Positions 24,837-31,670 of a stretch of DNA of 52,546 nt are shown here, piece by piece. How positions within the stretch are numbered: position 1 is the stretch's first letter; the number at the start of each line of letters is the position of its first letter. The notes beneath the pieces were generated by a model. It did not search any database. It worked only from the letters and a program-made list of their open reading frames with translations, and had not been told where the DNA came from. This DNA comes from Bifidobacterium phasiani. GTDB taxonomy: Bacteria > Actinomycetota > Actinomycetes > Actinomycetales > Bifidobacteriaceae. The translations under genes were made by a program, and so were the position numbers. The DNA lies in NCBI RefSeq assembly GCF_019331775.1, contig NZ_JAHBBD010000020.1:1-52546 (forward strand). The letters are read 5' to 3'.

Positions 24837-26294
24837 CTACCGGTCGAATCGGCCGAGCATCGGCGCCGTCACGACGGACAGCGCCAGGATCGCCGCCGCG
24901 GTGCCCAACAGGATCCACGCCGGCGCCGCGACGTCGAACAGCCATCCGTACAGCATCTGCCCGAGCGGCTGGGCGCAGGTGGCGAAGCTCGCCACCAGGG
25001 CCATCACCTTGCCGGTCATCGCCTCGGGCGTGCGCATCTGGATGGCCGGAATGGCGATGATGTTGGCGAAGCCGCAGACGCACGTCGTCGCGCAGCACGA
25101 GGCGACCAGCACGGCAAGCCGCGCCCACGGGCCGAGCGGCAGCAGGAACGCCGCGCCCGCCGGCACCAGGGTGACGCCGATGAGCGTCAGCACGGCGGGC
25201 AGCCGGCCGAGGTCCAGCCGCGCGGCGGCCAGCCCGGCGAGCATGGCGCCGGCCAGGGACGCCACGCCGACGACGCCCTCGCACGCCCCGTACGCCGTGG
25301 CGTCGAATCCGAGCGTCGAGCGGATGATCACCGGGAATCCCACGGCCGAGTACCCCACCATGAAGAAGTTCAGCGCGACCGACAGCACCATGAGCCTGAG
25401 GATGTTCGGGCGCTCGCGGGTCAGGAAGCGCAGGGCGAGCCGCATGTCCTCGACCGGCGACGGAATGGCGCGCGCGTCGGAGGTCGTGCGGGTGCCGCCG
25501 GCCGTCGTCGCGTCCGTCTCCGCGCCGGCGGTGCGCCGCGGCGCGTCGAGCCTGATGAGGCACTCCAGCGCCGCGGTGCCGAGGAAGCACGCCGTGGTGA
25601 TCGCCATCATCGGGCCGATGCCGACCAGGCCGTACAGCACGCCGCCGATGAAGTACGGCAGCAGCGACGACAGCTGCTGGATCTGGTTGATGACCGCCAT
25701 GCCGCGCCGCAGCGTCGTTTCGCTTTCGCCGCGCAGGATCTGCGGCAGCGCGGCCTGTACGATGGGCGTCTCGAACGCGCCCAGCACCGCCAGCGCGACC
25801 ATGAGCGCGCCGACGCCGGCGAAGCTGAACCCGCCGTTCGGGTCGCCGGCGGGTTCACGGGCCGTCGCGATCCCGAAGAATCCGGCGACCCCGGCGCGCG
25901 TGGCGAACCAGGCCATGGCCGCGAGCACGAGGACGCCGGAGCAGGCGTCCAGTCCGACCATCAGCGTGCGGCGGTTGATGCGGTCGGCCAGAACACCGCC
26001 GAACGGGGAGAGCAGAATCGTGGGGATGACGGACAGCGCGAGCAGCGAGGCGAACGCGGTGGCCGACCCGGTGGCGTCGAGCACCCACATCGACATCGCG
26101 AATCGCAGCATCGTGCCGCCGAACAGCGAGCATCCCTGGCCTGCGACGAGCAGCAGGAAGTTGCGGCCCAGCAGCGCCGAGCGGCGGCGCGGCGGCTGCG
26201 GTGCCGGTGCGGTCGTCGATGCGGATGCGGCCGGTGGCGCGGGTGCGACTGCGGGTGTGGTGTGGGCTTGGCGATTGCTGGTGGGAGCGGTCAT
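24837..26294 (-). CDS. MFS drug-type exporter controlled by adjacent TetR
   Basis: A 485-residue transporter; ATG 26294 lies 6 bp after AAGGAGG. A Pro/Ala-rich cytoplasmic head (about 40 residues) precedes roughly twelve membrane helices (NFLLLVAGQGCSLFGGTMLRF; LLALSVIPTILLSPFGG and so on). The motif-A loop GGVLADRINRRTLM between helices 2 and 3 is typical of proton-driven MFS_3/DHA3-type exporters. Its promoter contains the same 19-bp operator as the TetR gene just upstream on the same strand, so the pair is very likely an inducible efflux module. The substrate is unknown. Confidence 0.85.
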   Translation of the reverse strand: MTAPTSNRQAHTTPAVAPAPPAASASTTAPAPQPPRRRSALLGRNFLLLVAGQGCSLFGGTMLRFAMSMWVLDATGSATAFASLLALSVIPTILLSPFGGVLADRINRRTLMVGLDACSGVLVLAAMAWFATRAGVAGFFGIATAREPAGDPNGGFSFAGVGALMVALAVLGAFETPIVQAALPQILRGESETTLRRGMAVINQIQQLSSLLPYFIGGVLYGLVGIGPMMAITTACFLGTAALECLIRLDAPRRTAGAETDATTAGGTRTTSDARAIPSPVEDMRLALRFLTRERPNILRLMVLSVALNFFMVGYSAVGFPVIIRSTLGFDATAYGACEGVVGVASLAGAMLAGLAAARLDLGRLPAVLTLIGVTLVPAGAAFLLPLGPWARLAVLVASCCATTCVCGFANIIAIPAIQMRTPEAMTGKVMALVASFATCAQPLGQMLYGWLFDVAAPAWILLGTAAAILALSVVTAPMLGRFDR

Positions 26295-26324
26295 GATGGC
26301 CTCCTTGTCTGGCGATCGGTGACT

Positions 26325-26353
26325 TTTATGCATACCGACCGACGGTATGAAAA
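26325..26353 (-). promoter_or_regulatory. MFS promoter with TetR operator in the spacer
   Basis: On the minus strand TTTTCA (26353-26348) and CATAAA (26330-26325) are 17 bp apart. The palindrome CATACCGACCGACGGTATG (26331-26349) fills the spacer, so a bound repressor would block RNA polymerase. The identical 19-mer in opposite orientation lies at 27458-27476. Confidence 0.8.
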
Positions 26354-26375
26354 ATTGGGTATAGTGCGCCGCGGA

Positions 26376-26445
26376 TGCGGTGCGATGCGGGTGGGGAGGG
26401 TCGGGCATCGTGCGGTGCGATGCGGGTGTGGCAGGTCGGACATCG
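26376..26445. repeat. 35-bp tandem repeat
   Basis: Two 35-bp units (26376-26410 and 26411-26445), each starting TGCGGTGCGATGCGGGTG and ending with CATCG, differ at a few positions. A decayed third copy follows. It lies in the 400-bp gap (26295-26694) between the MFS gene and the TetR stop, which also holds the MFS promoter and a pair of GCACAATGTGC sites. Confidence 0.7.
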
Positions 26446-26559
26446 CGCGGTGCGAGTGGCGGTCGTGCGATGCGTGATGGTGGGGCGTGATGGTGGGGCA
26501 GGGTGCCCATGCTTGGGCGAGGGGCTGCCGTGCGTGGGTGCGTCGGGTGGTATGCCGCA

Positions 26560-26651
26560 ACGCACAATGTGCGTTAGGTCGGCATTTCGGCAATGGCGGA
26601 ATTCGAGGCGATGACGGAGTCTGGCTGCAACGGCCGGACGGCACAATGTGC
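26560..26651. repeat. Pair of GCACAATGTGC palindromes
   Basis: ACGCACAATGTGCGT (26560-26574) is a perfect odd-centred palindrome, and a second GCACAATGTGC followed by GTT lies at 26641-26651, 79 bp on. The first copy is also followed by GTT (GTGCGTT). The pair lies at the 3' side of the TetR gene. Confidence 0.65.
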
Positions 26652-26694
26652 GTTGGGGCGCCGTGCGCCGCGCCGCGCCGCCGCCCGCGGCCGG

Positions 26695-27351
26695 CTACCC
26701 GTGTTGCTCGAAGCGCGGCCGGTTGATCTCGCCGACGCCGTGGATCGTGAGCCGGATCATCTCCTCGTCGAGCACGGGCAGTCCGAGCGCGGCGAGCATC
26801 GTGGCCACGCACCGCAGCCGCGGCTCGACCTGGTCGGCGCTCGGCGCGTCGCCGACCCAGTAGTTCAGCAGCAGCGAGAACAGCACGGCGGCCTCGTGCG
26901 GGTACTCGGTCGTGATCGACCCGTCCTCGACGCCCTGGCGGATGATGCGCTCGATCCATTCGGCGATGGTGGTCTGCCACCATTCGAGGTTGTGCGCCAG
27001 CGTGGTCGGGTCCTCGAGGAACTGCGCGCTCTCCCGGTTCGTGGCCAGGTGCGCGTCGTCGGTGGTCGAGGCCCGGATCAGCTCGCGCAGCTTCTCCAGG
27101 CCGGTGATGTCGGTGCGGTCGAGCATCTCGTTCGCCATCTTCCAGTGGGCGTTCCAGTCGTCCTCGGTGAGGGCCTCGAGGATCGCCTCCTTGTTGCTGA
27201 AGTGGTGGTAGATCGCGCCTTTGGACAGGTCGCCGAGCTCGTCGAGGATGTCCTGGATCGTCGTGTTCGCGTAGCCGCGCTCGGCGAACAGCCTCTGCGC
27301 GGCCTCCAGGATGCGTCGGCGGGTGGCCTCCGGATGGGCGTTGCGTGCCAT
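26695..27351 (-). CDS. TetR-family repressor of the MFS exporter
   Basis: A 218-residue regulator; ATG 27351 after AAAGGAG. The N-terminal helix-turn-helix is canonical: ATRRRILEAAQRLFAERGYANTTIQDILDELGDLSKGAIYHHFSNKEAILEAL (read in pieces, residues about 9-60). The C-terminal ligand-binding half is helical and typical in length. Its own promoter (-35 TTGCAT, -10 TATACT) brackets the same 19-bp palindrome found in the exporter promoter, so it should repress both itself and the exporter until an inducer binds. The gene lies immediately upstream of the exporter gene, but each has its own promoter. Confidence 0.88.
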   Translation of the reverse strand: MARNAHPEATRRRILEAAQRLFAERGYANTTIQDILDELGDLSKGAIYHHFSNKEAILEALTEDDWNAHWKMANEMLDRTDITGLEKLRELIRASTTDDAHLATNRESAQFLEDPTTLAHNLEWWQTTIAEWIERIIRQGVEDGSITTEYPHEAAVLFSLLLNYWVGDAPSADQVEPRLRCVATMLAALGLPVLDEEMIRLTIHGVGEINRPRFEQHG

Positions 27352-27449
27352 GGCGCTCCTTTCGTCGTCGCCGGTGGTGTCACTGGACCGGTGTCGCCGG
27401 TCCGGCATCTGTCGCCGGGCCGGCATTGCCCGGCTGCGGTGTTGCCTGC

Positions 27450-27479
27450 AGTATATACATACCGTCGGTCGGTATGCAA
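27450..27479 (-). promoter_or_regulatory. TetR gene promoter with autoregulatory operator
   Basis: On the minus strand TTGCAT (27479-27474) and TATACT (27455-27450) are 18 bp apart, with CATACCGTCGGTCGGTATG (27458-27476) between and overlapping them. This is the reverse complement of the exporter operator, base for base. Confidence 0.82.
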
Positions 27480-27587
27480 GTAACTGAGGTTTCGCGCGTC
27501 GCCTTGCGGCGGTCCGGGGTGCGCCCCGTGCCGGCGCAGCCTCGGGAGCGCCGCGGAAGTCGGGGGGAGTGGGGCACAATAAGACGC

Positions 27588-28472
27588 ATGGCATCGAAAG
27601 GAAAACCCTCACCGCGCTCGTCCGTCCGCCCGCTCAGCGATGAGCAGGTCGCCCGCCTGGACGCGAGGCACCGTCTCGTGGATCCCACGCGCTACTATCC
27701 GACCGGCCCGCGCACTCCCAACACCGCGGAGATCAACGCGCAGAACCCCAAGGCCACCGAACGCCTGCTCGAGGGCGTCTCCAAGGTGCTGCGCAACCGC
27801 AGCAAGGTCCGGGCATGGGGGCTGGAGCACGTGCCCGAGACCGGCACCTTCATCACCGCCGCCTCGCACGTGACGATGTATGACGTGTTCGTGCCGATGA
27901 TGAGCCTGTTCCACATGGGCCGCCGTCCGCGCTACATGGCCAAGGCCGAGATGGCGCACTGGCCGCTGATCGGCAAGTGGTTCCGGCTCGTCGGCATGCA
28001 GCCGGTCCCGCGCGGCACCGGCCAGGCCCGCGCCATCGAGGAGGAGTCGATCCGGATCGTCACCTCCGGCCGCCCGCTGACCATCTGGCCCGAGGGCACC
28101 GTGACCCGCGACCCCAAGAAGTGGGTGATGAGCCTCAAGCCCGGACTCGGGTACATCGCGCTGGAGTCGTCCCGCCGCCTGGGCCGGCAGGTGCCGATCC
28201 ACTGCGCGGTGACCTGGGGCGCGGCGAGCATCAACCAGTGGTGGCCGTGGCCGCGCAAGAACGTCGTGATGTGCTACGACGCCCGGCTCGACTACGCCGA
28301 CCTGCTCGCCGACGTCGACTCGTGGGGCGAGGAGCCGCCGGCCGAGGCCGTGGACGAGCTGACGATGCGCGTGCTCAGGCGCATGAACGAGATCATGGCG
28401 GAGATCCGAGGCGAGCGGATGCCGCAGGAGGGCTACTGGGACTACCGCACCATGAGCCGCAGGGCGTGGTGA
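27588..28472 (+). CDS. 1-acyl-sn-glycerol-3-phosphate acyltransferase-like protein
   Basis: A 294-residue protein of the PlsC family. SHVTMYDVF supplies the catalytic HxxxxD, RYMAKAEM and RLVGMQPVPRGTG the second block, and LTIWPEGTVTRD the PEGT phosphate-binding block. It probably acylates lysophosphatidic acid in phospholipid synthesis at the membrane. gpsA, 115 bp downstream, makes the glycerol-3-phosphate backbone, which supports that role. No ribosome site is near ATG 27588. Instead CACAAT (27575-27580) ends 7 bp before the ATG, the arrangement of a leaderless transcript. An in-frame upstream start is possible but would run into the TetR control region. Confidence 0.85.
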   Translation: MASKGKPSPRSSVRPLSDEQVARLDARHRLVDPTRYYPTGPRTPNTAEINAQNPKATERLLEGVSKVLRNRSKVRAWGLEHVPETGTFITAASHVTMYDVFVPMMSLFHMGRRPRYMAKAEMAHWPLIGKWFRLVGMQPVPRGTGQARAIEEESIRIVTSGRPLTIWPEGTVTRDPKKWVMSLKPGLGYIALESSRRLGRQVPIHCAVTWGAASINQWWPWPRKNVVMCYDARLDYADLLADVDSWGEEPPAEAVDELTMRVLRRMNEIMAEIRGERMPQEGYWDYRTMSRRAW

Positions 28473-28587
28473 GCGGGAACCGTCCGCCACGCAGAAACGC
28501 CGCGCCGGTTCAGGCATGCCTGACGGTAGGATGACCCAGGAACGGCGAACGCAGAACGCAAGACGCAGACGCGAAGGAGCGAAGCAC

Positions 28588-29583
28588 ATGAAGATCACGG
28601 TCCTGGGAGCAGGCGCATGGGGCACGGCCTTCGGCCAGGTGCTGGCCGACGCCGGCAACGACGTGATGATGTGGGCCATCGAGCCCGAGATCGTGGAGGG
28701 CATCCGCGACCACCGCCGCAACGCGGTGCGCCTGCCCAGCGTCGAGCGGCTGCCGGAACGCATGACCGCCACCGGCGACCGCGCCGAGGCCGTCGCCGGC
28801 GCCGACATCGTGATCGTGTCCATCGCCGCGCAGGCCGCGCGCGTGGCGCTCGAGCCGTTCCGCGGGCTGATCCCCGAGACCGCCGTCGTCGCCTCGCTGA
28901 TGAAGGGCATCGAACGCACGACGGGCAAGCGCATGGACGAGGTCGTGCGCGAGACCCTCGACCTGCCCGAGGCGCGCTTCGCCGCCATCTCCGGGCCCAA
29001 CCTGAGCAAGGAGGTCGCCGCGCGCAACCCCTCCGCCACCGTGGTCGCCTGCTCGGACATCATGAACGCGCGCCTGGTGGCCCGGGCGTGCACCACCCAT
29101 TACTTCAGGCCGTTCGTGACCACCGACGTCGTCGGGCTGGAGCTGTGCGGGTCGCTGAAGAACGTGATCGCGCTCGCGGTCGGCATGGCGCGCGGCGCCG
29201 GGTACGGCGAGAACACCGCCGCGATGATCGAGACCCGCGGCCTGGCGGAGATGACGGCCATCGGCGTGGCAGCCGGCGCCGACGCGAAGACGTTCTGCGG
29301 GCTCGCGGGCGTGGGCGACCTGATCGCCACCTGCGGGTCGCCGCTGAGCCGCAACTACACCTTCGGTTCGAACCTGGGCAAGGGCATGAGCGTCGAGGAA
29401 GCCACGAAGGTGAGCAACGGCGTGGCCGAGGGCGTGCCGACGACCGATGCGGTCGTGGCGCTCGGCGAGCGGCTCGGCGTGCCGACCCCGCTGGCCACCG
29501 CGATGAGCCATGTGCTCGGGCGCGGCATCGGCTGCGGCGAGATGCTCGGCGAGCTGTTCGGGCCGGACATCACCGAGGAGTAA
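28588..29583 (+). CDS. gpsA: Glycerol-3-phosphate dehydrogenase [NAD(P)+]
   Basis: A 331-residue enzyme of normal length; ATG 28588 after AAGGAG. The N-terminal Rossmann motif ITVLGAGAWGTAFG (GxGxxG) binds the nicotinamide cofactor. SLMKGIE carries one conserved Lys, and SGPNLSKEVA, LELCGSLKNVIALAVG (catalytic Lys in KN) and GLAGVGDLIATCGSPLSRN follow in the usual order. It reduces dihydroxyacetone phosphate to sn-glycerol-3-phosphate for phospholipids and, here, probably also for the LTA-type polymer. The order acyltransferase-gpsA-ddl is common in Actinobacteria. Confidence 0.95.
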   Translation: MKITVLGAGAWGTAFGQVLADAGNDVMMWAIEPEIVEGIRDHRRNAVRLPSVERLPERMTATGDRAEAVAGADIVIVSIAAQAARVALEPFRGLIPETAVVASLMKGIERTTGKRMDEVVRETLDLPEARFAAISGPNLSKEVAARNPSATVVACSDIMNARLVARACTTHYFRPFVTTDVVGLELCGSLKNVIALAVGMARGAGYGENTAAMIETRGLAEMTAIGVAAGADAKTFCGLAGVGDLIATCGSPLSRNYTFGSNLGKGMSVEEATKVSNGVAEGVPTTDAVVALGERLGVPTPLATAMSHVLGRGIGCGEMLGELFGPDITEE

Positions 29584-29698
29584 CGGGCGCGGCGTCTCCC
29601 GGCGTCGGCGCCGTTGGCGTTGACGGTGGCGATCGGTCGGGCCCATCCTCCGGATTCGCCCTGAACGGACCTGTTCAGATAAGACGGATGCGTTAGCT

Positions 29699-29864
29699 GT
29701 AGCGGATTTGAGGGGTTGCGGACATCCATCTGCATTAGCTGGGGCACCCGGATGCCGATACCCCGAGTAGCGATGGCGGAATACCGCCATCGCTACTCGC
29801 CCTGGTCCGTTCCAGGTGCCTCACCTAATCGAGATGGGTGTCTGCAGACCCGCGAATCTGCTGC
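29699..29864. repeat. 166-bp palindromic intergenic element, copy 2
   Basis: Same architecture as 7869-8034: 48-nt inverted arms (29699-29746 and 29817-29864) with GTAGCGGATTTG and CTGCATTAG, same total length. Its centre holds an extra perfect 16-bp stem, CGAGTAGCGATGGCGG (29764-29779) with its complement at 29784-29799 and loop AATA. The whole element can fold as a cruciform or long RNA hairpin. Confidence 0.78.
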
Positions 29865-29975
29865 ACATAAGCCAACAACATTACGTGCACGCCGTGTATC
29901 GCGTCCGCCGGCGCGCTCGTCGGCGGACGCCCGCCCGGGGGCGCGTGCCGGGGTCGATTCGGCGCCCGCGTCGAT

Positions 29976-30028
29976 GCACAATGTGTCTTTGTCCGATGCG
30001 TGGATGGCTGTGTTGATGCACAATGTGT
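29976..30028. repeat. Pair of GCACAATGTGT sites
   Basis: GATGCACAATGTGTC occurs at 29973-29987 and again at 30015-30029, period 42 bp. Both copies share the same GAT and C flanks. The pair lies just before the 20-bp tandem repeat. Confidence 0.6.
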
Positions 30029-30060
30029 CCGCGGTGGTTACTTGGGGTCCTCAGCGGTGT

Positions 30061-30180
30061 GCGGGCGGCTGTTTGGACACGCGGGTGGCTGCCAAGATGC
30101 GCGGATGGCCGCTCGGACGCGTGAGTGGTTGTTGAGATGCGCGGACGGCTGCCGAGACACGTAGGCGGCTGTCCACGCGT
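30061..30180. repeat. 20-bp tandem repeat, six copies
   Basis: Exactly six consecutive 20-bp units, for example GCGGGTGGCTGCCAAGATGC and GCGGACGGCTGCCGAGACAC, with consensus GCGGRYGGCTGYYRAGAYRC. The unit is not a multiple of three and nothing around it supports coding. Confidence 0.85.
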
Positions 30181-30364
30181 CGCGTCGCACCGTGCTCCGA
30201 TCCGTCGGATGCGCACCGTGCCTGTCGACGCATCGGATGCACGCCGTGCCGGTGTTCTGCGCGGAGCGCGTGAACAAACGCCGCGGGACGCGGTCGCGGT
30301 GTCGCCGCGTCGGGTACGCTTGAGGGCGATTGCTGACGCTAACAAAATCAAGAAAAGGGAAGTC

Positions 30365-31582
30365 ATGACCAAGAAGCGCATTGTGGTGTTGTACGGCGGC
30401 AAGGCGGACGAGCATCCCATCTCCTGCATCTCGGCGGCGGGCGTGTTGAACGCGATGGACACCGAGAAGTTCGAGCCGATCCCCGTGGGCATCACCAAGC
30501 AGGGCCAGTGGATCGTCGGCGGCGAGGACCCGCGCGGCTGGAGCCTCGACGGCGGCGAACTGCCCGAGGTCACCGTCACGCCCGGATCGCGCCCGGTGCT
30601 GCTGGACATCGGCCGCGGCCGCGACGGCTTCCTGGTCGGCGGCCCGTCGCTGCGCGACGGCGACGCGGCGAACGCCTCGCTGGCCGACGCCTTCCGTGCC
30701 GGCGCGCACCGGCTGGCGGCCGGCCAGTCGGTCGTGGAGTCCCTCGGCCGCATCGACGCGGTGCTGCCGGTGCTGCACGGCCCGTTCGGCGAGGACGGCA
30801 CGATCCAGGGCCTGCTGGAGATGATGGACGTCCCGTACGTGGGCTGCGGCGTGCTGGCCTCCTCCGTGTGCATGGACAAGCATTACACCAAGGTGCTGCT
30901 GCGCGCGGCCGGCATCCCCGTGGCACCCGGCATCACGCTGGACACCCGCGGCTACGACGCCGTTGGCGGATTCGCCGCCGACGGTCCCGCGATCCTGGGC
31001 CAGGTCGAGCGGGCGGGCCTGCGGTACCCGCTGTTCGTCAAGCCGTCGCGCGCGGGCTCGAGCTTCGGCGTGACCAAGGTCGAGCGCGAGGGCGACGCCG
31101 CGGAGCTGGCGGCGGCCGTCTTCGAGGCGTCGCGGCACGACTGGCGCGTGCTGGTCGAGCAGGGCATCGACGCCCGCGAGATCGAGTGCGCGGTGCTGTG
31201 CCCGAAGCCGGGCGACGAGCCGCGCGCGAGCTGGCCGGGCGAGATCGTGCTCGACCGCCGCGCCGAGGACGACGACCAGTTCTACGACTTCGACAGCAAG
31301 TACATGGATTCCGAGGCCTCGCACGTCGAGGTGCCCGCGCACCTGCCCGAGGAGACGCTGCAGGCCGTGCGCGAGCTGGCGGTCAGGGCGTTCCGGGCCG
31401 TCGACGGCGCCGGGCTGAGCCGCGTCGACACCTTCGTGACGCCCGACGGCGGCATCATGATCAACGAGATCAACACGATGCCCGGGTTCACGCCGATCTC
31501 GATGTATTCCAAGGCGTGGGAGGCCACCGGCCTGAGCTACACCGACCTGATCACCACGCTGATCGAGGGCGTGCTGCGCTAA
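30365..31582 (+). CDS. ddl: D-alanine--D-alanine ligase
   Basis: A 405-residue ATP-grasp enzyme; ATG 30365 after AAAAGGGAAG. It joins two D-alanines for the peptidoglycan stem peptide in the cytoplasm. VVLYGGKADEHPISCISA is the N-terminal substrate motif. VLHGPFGEDGTIQGLLEMMDVPYVG is the family signature, YPLFVKPSRAGSSFGVTKV the ATP-binding loop, and MINEINTMPGFTPISMYSKAW the metal-binding end. It is slightly longer than average because of an insertion around residues 60-115 (GGGPSLRDG-type region). Its leader is separated from gpsA by the repeat-rich gap, so it is probably transcribed on its own or with the next gene. Confidence 0.94.
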   Translation: MTKKRIVVLYGGKADEHPISCISAAGVLNAMDTEKFEPIPVGITKQGQWIVGGEDPRGWSLDGGELPEVTVTPGSRPVLLDIGRGRDGFLVGGPSLRDGDAANASLADAFRAGAHRLAAGQSVVESLGRIDAVLPVLHGPFGEDGTIQGLLEMMDVPYVGCGVLASSVCMDKHYTKVLLRAAGIPVAPGITLDTRGYDAVGGFAADGPAILGQVERAGLRYPLFVKPSRAGSSFGVTKVEREGDAAELAAAVFEASRHDWRVLVEQGIDAREIECAVLCPKPGDEPRASWPGEIVLDRRAEDDDQFYDFDSKYMDSEASHVEVPAHLPEETLQAVRELAVRAFRAVDGAGLSRVDTFVTPDGGIMINEINTMPGFTPISMYSKAWEATGLSYTDLITTLIEGVLR

Positions 31583-31670
31583 AGTCCGGTCGGCCGGCGC
31601 GCCCGCGCCCGCCGGCGTCGCCCGCCTATGATGGACGTAGGGTCTGTTCCATCGTAACGAGGCGATTGTG

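Larger units (their letters stand above)
29584..30364. other. 781-bp repeat-rich gap before ddl
   Basis: No gene is supported. In order it holds the second 166-bp palindromic element (29699-29864), two GCACAATGTGT sites (29976 and 30018), six 20-bp tandem repeats (30061-30180) and the ddl leader (about 30300-30364), with AAAAGGGAAG before the ATG. Several short open frames here encode only translated repeats. Confidence 0.6.

Noticed and set aside
24442..26322. 626-codon plus-strand frame over the MFS exporter
   Set aside because: It lies antisense to a clear transporter with promoter and ribosome site, and starts inside an inverted repeat.
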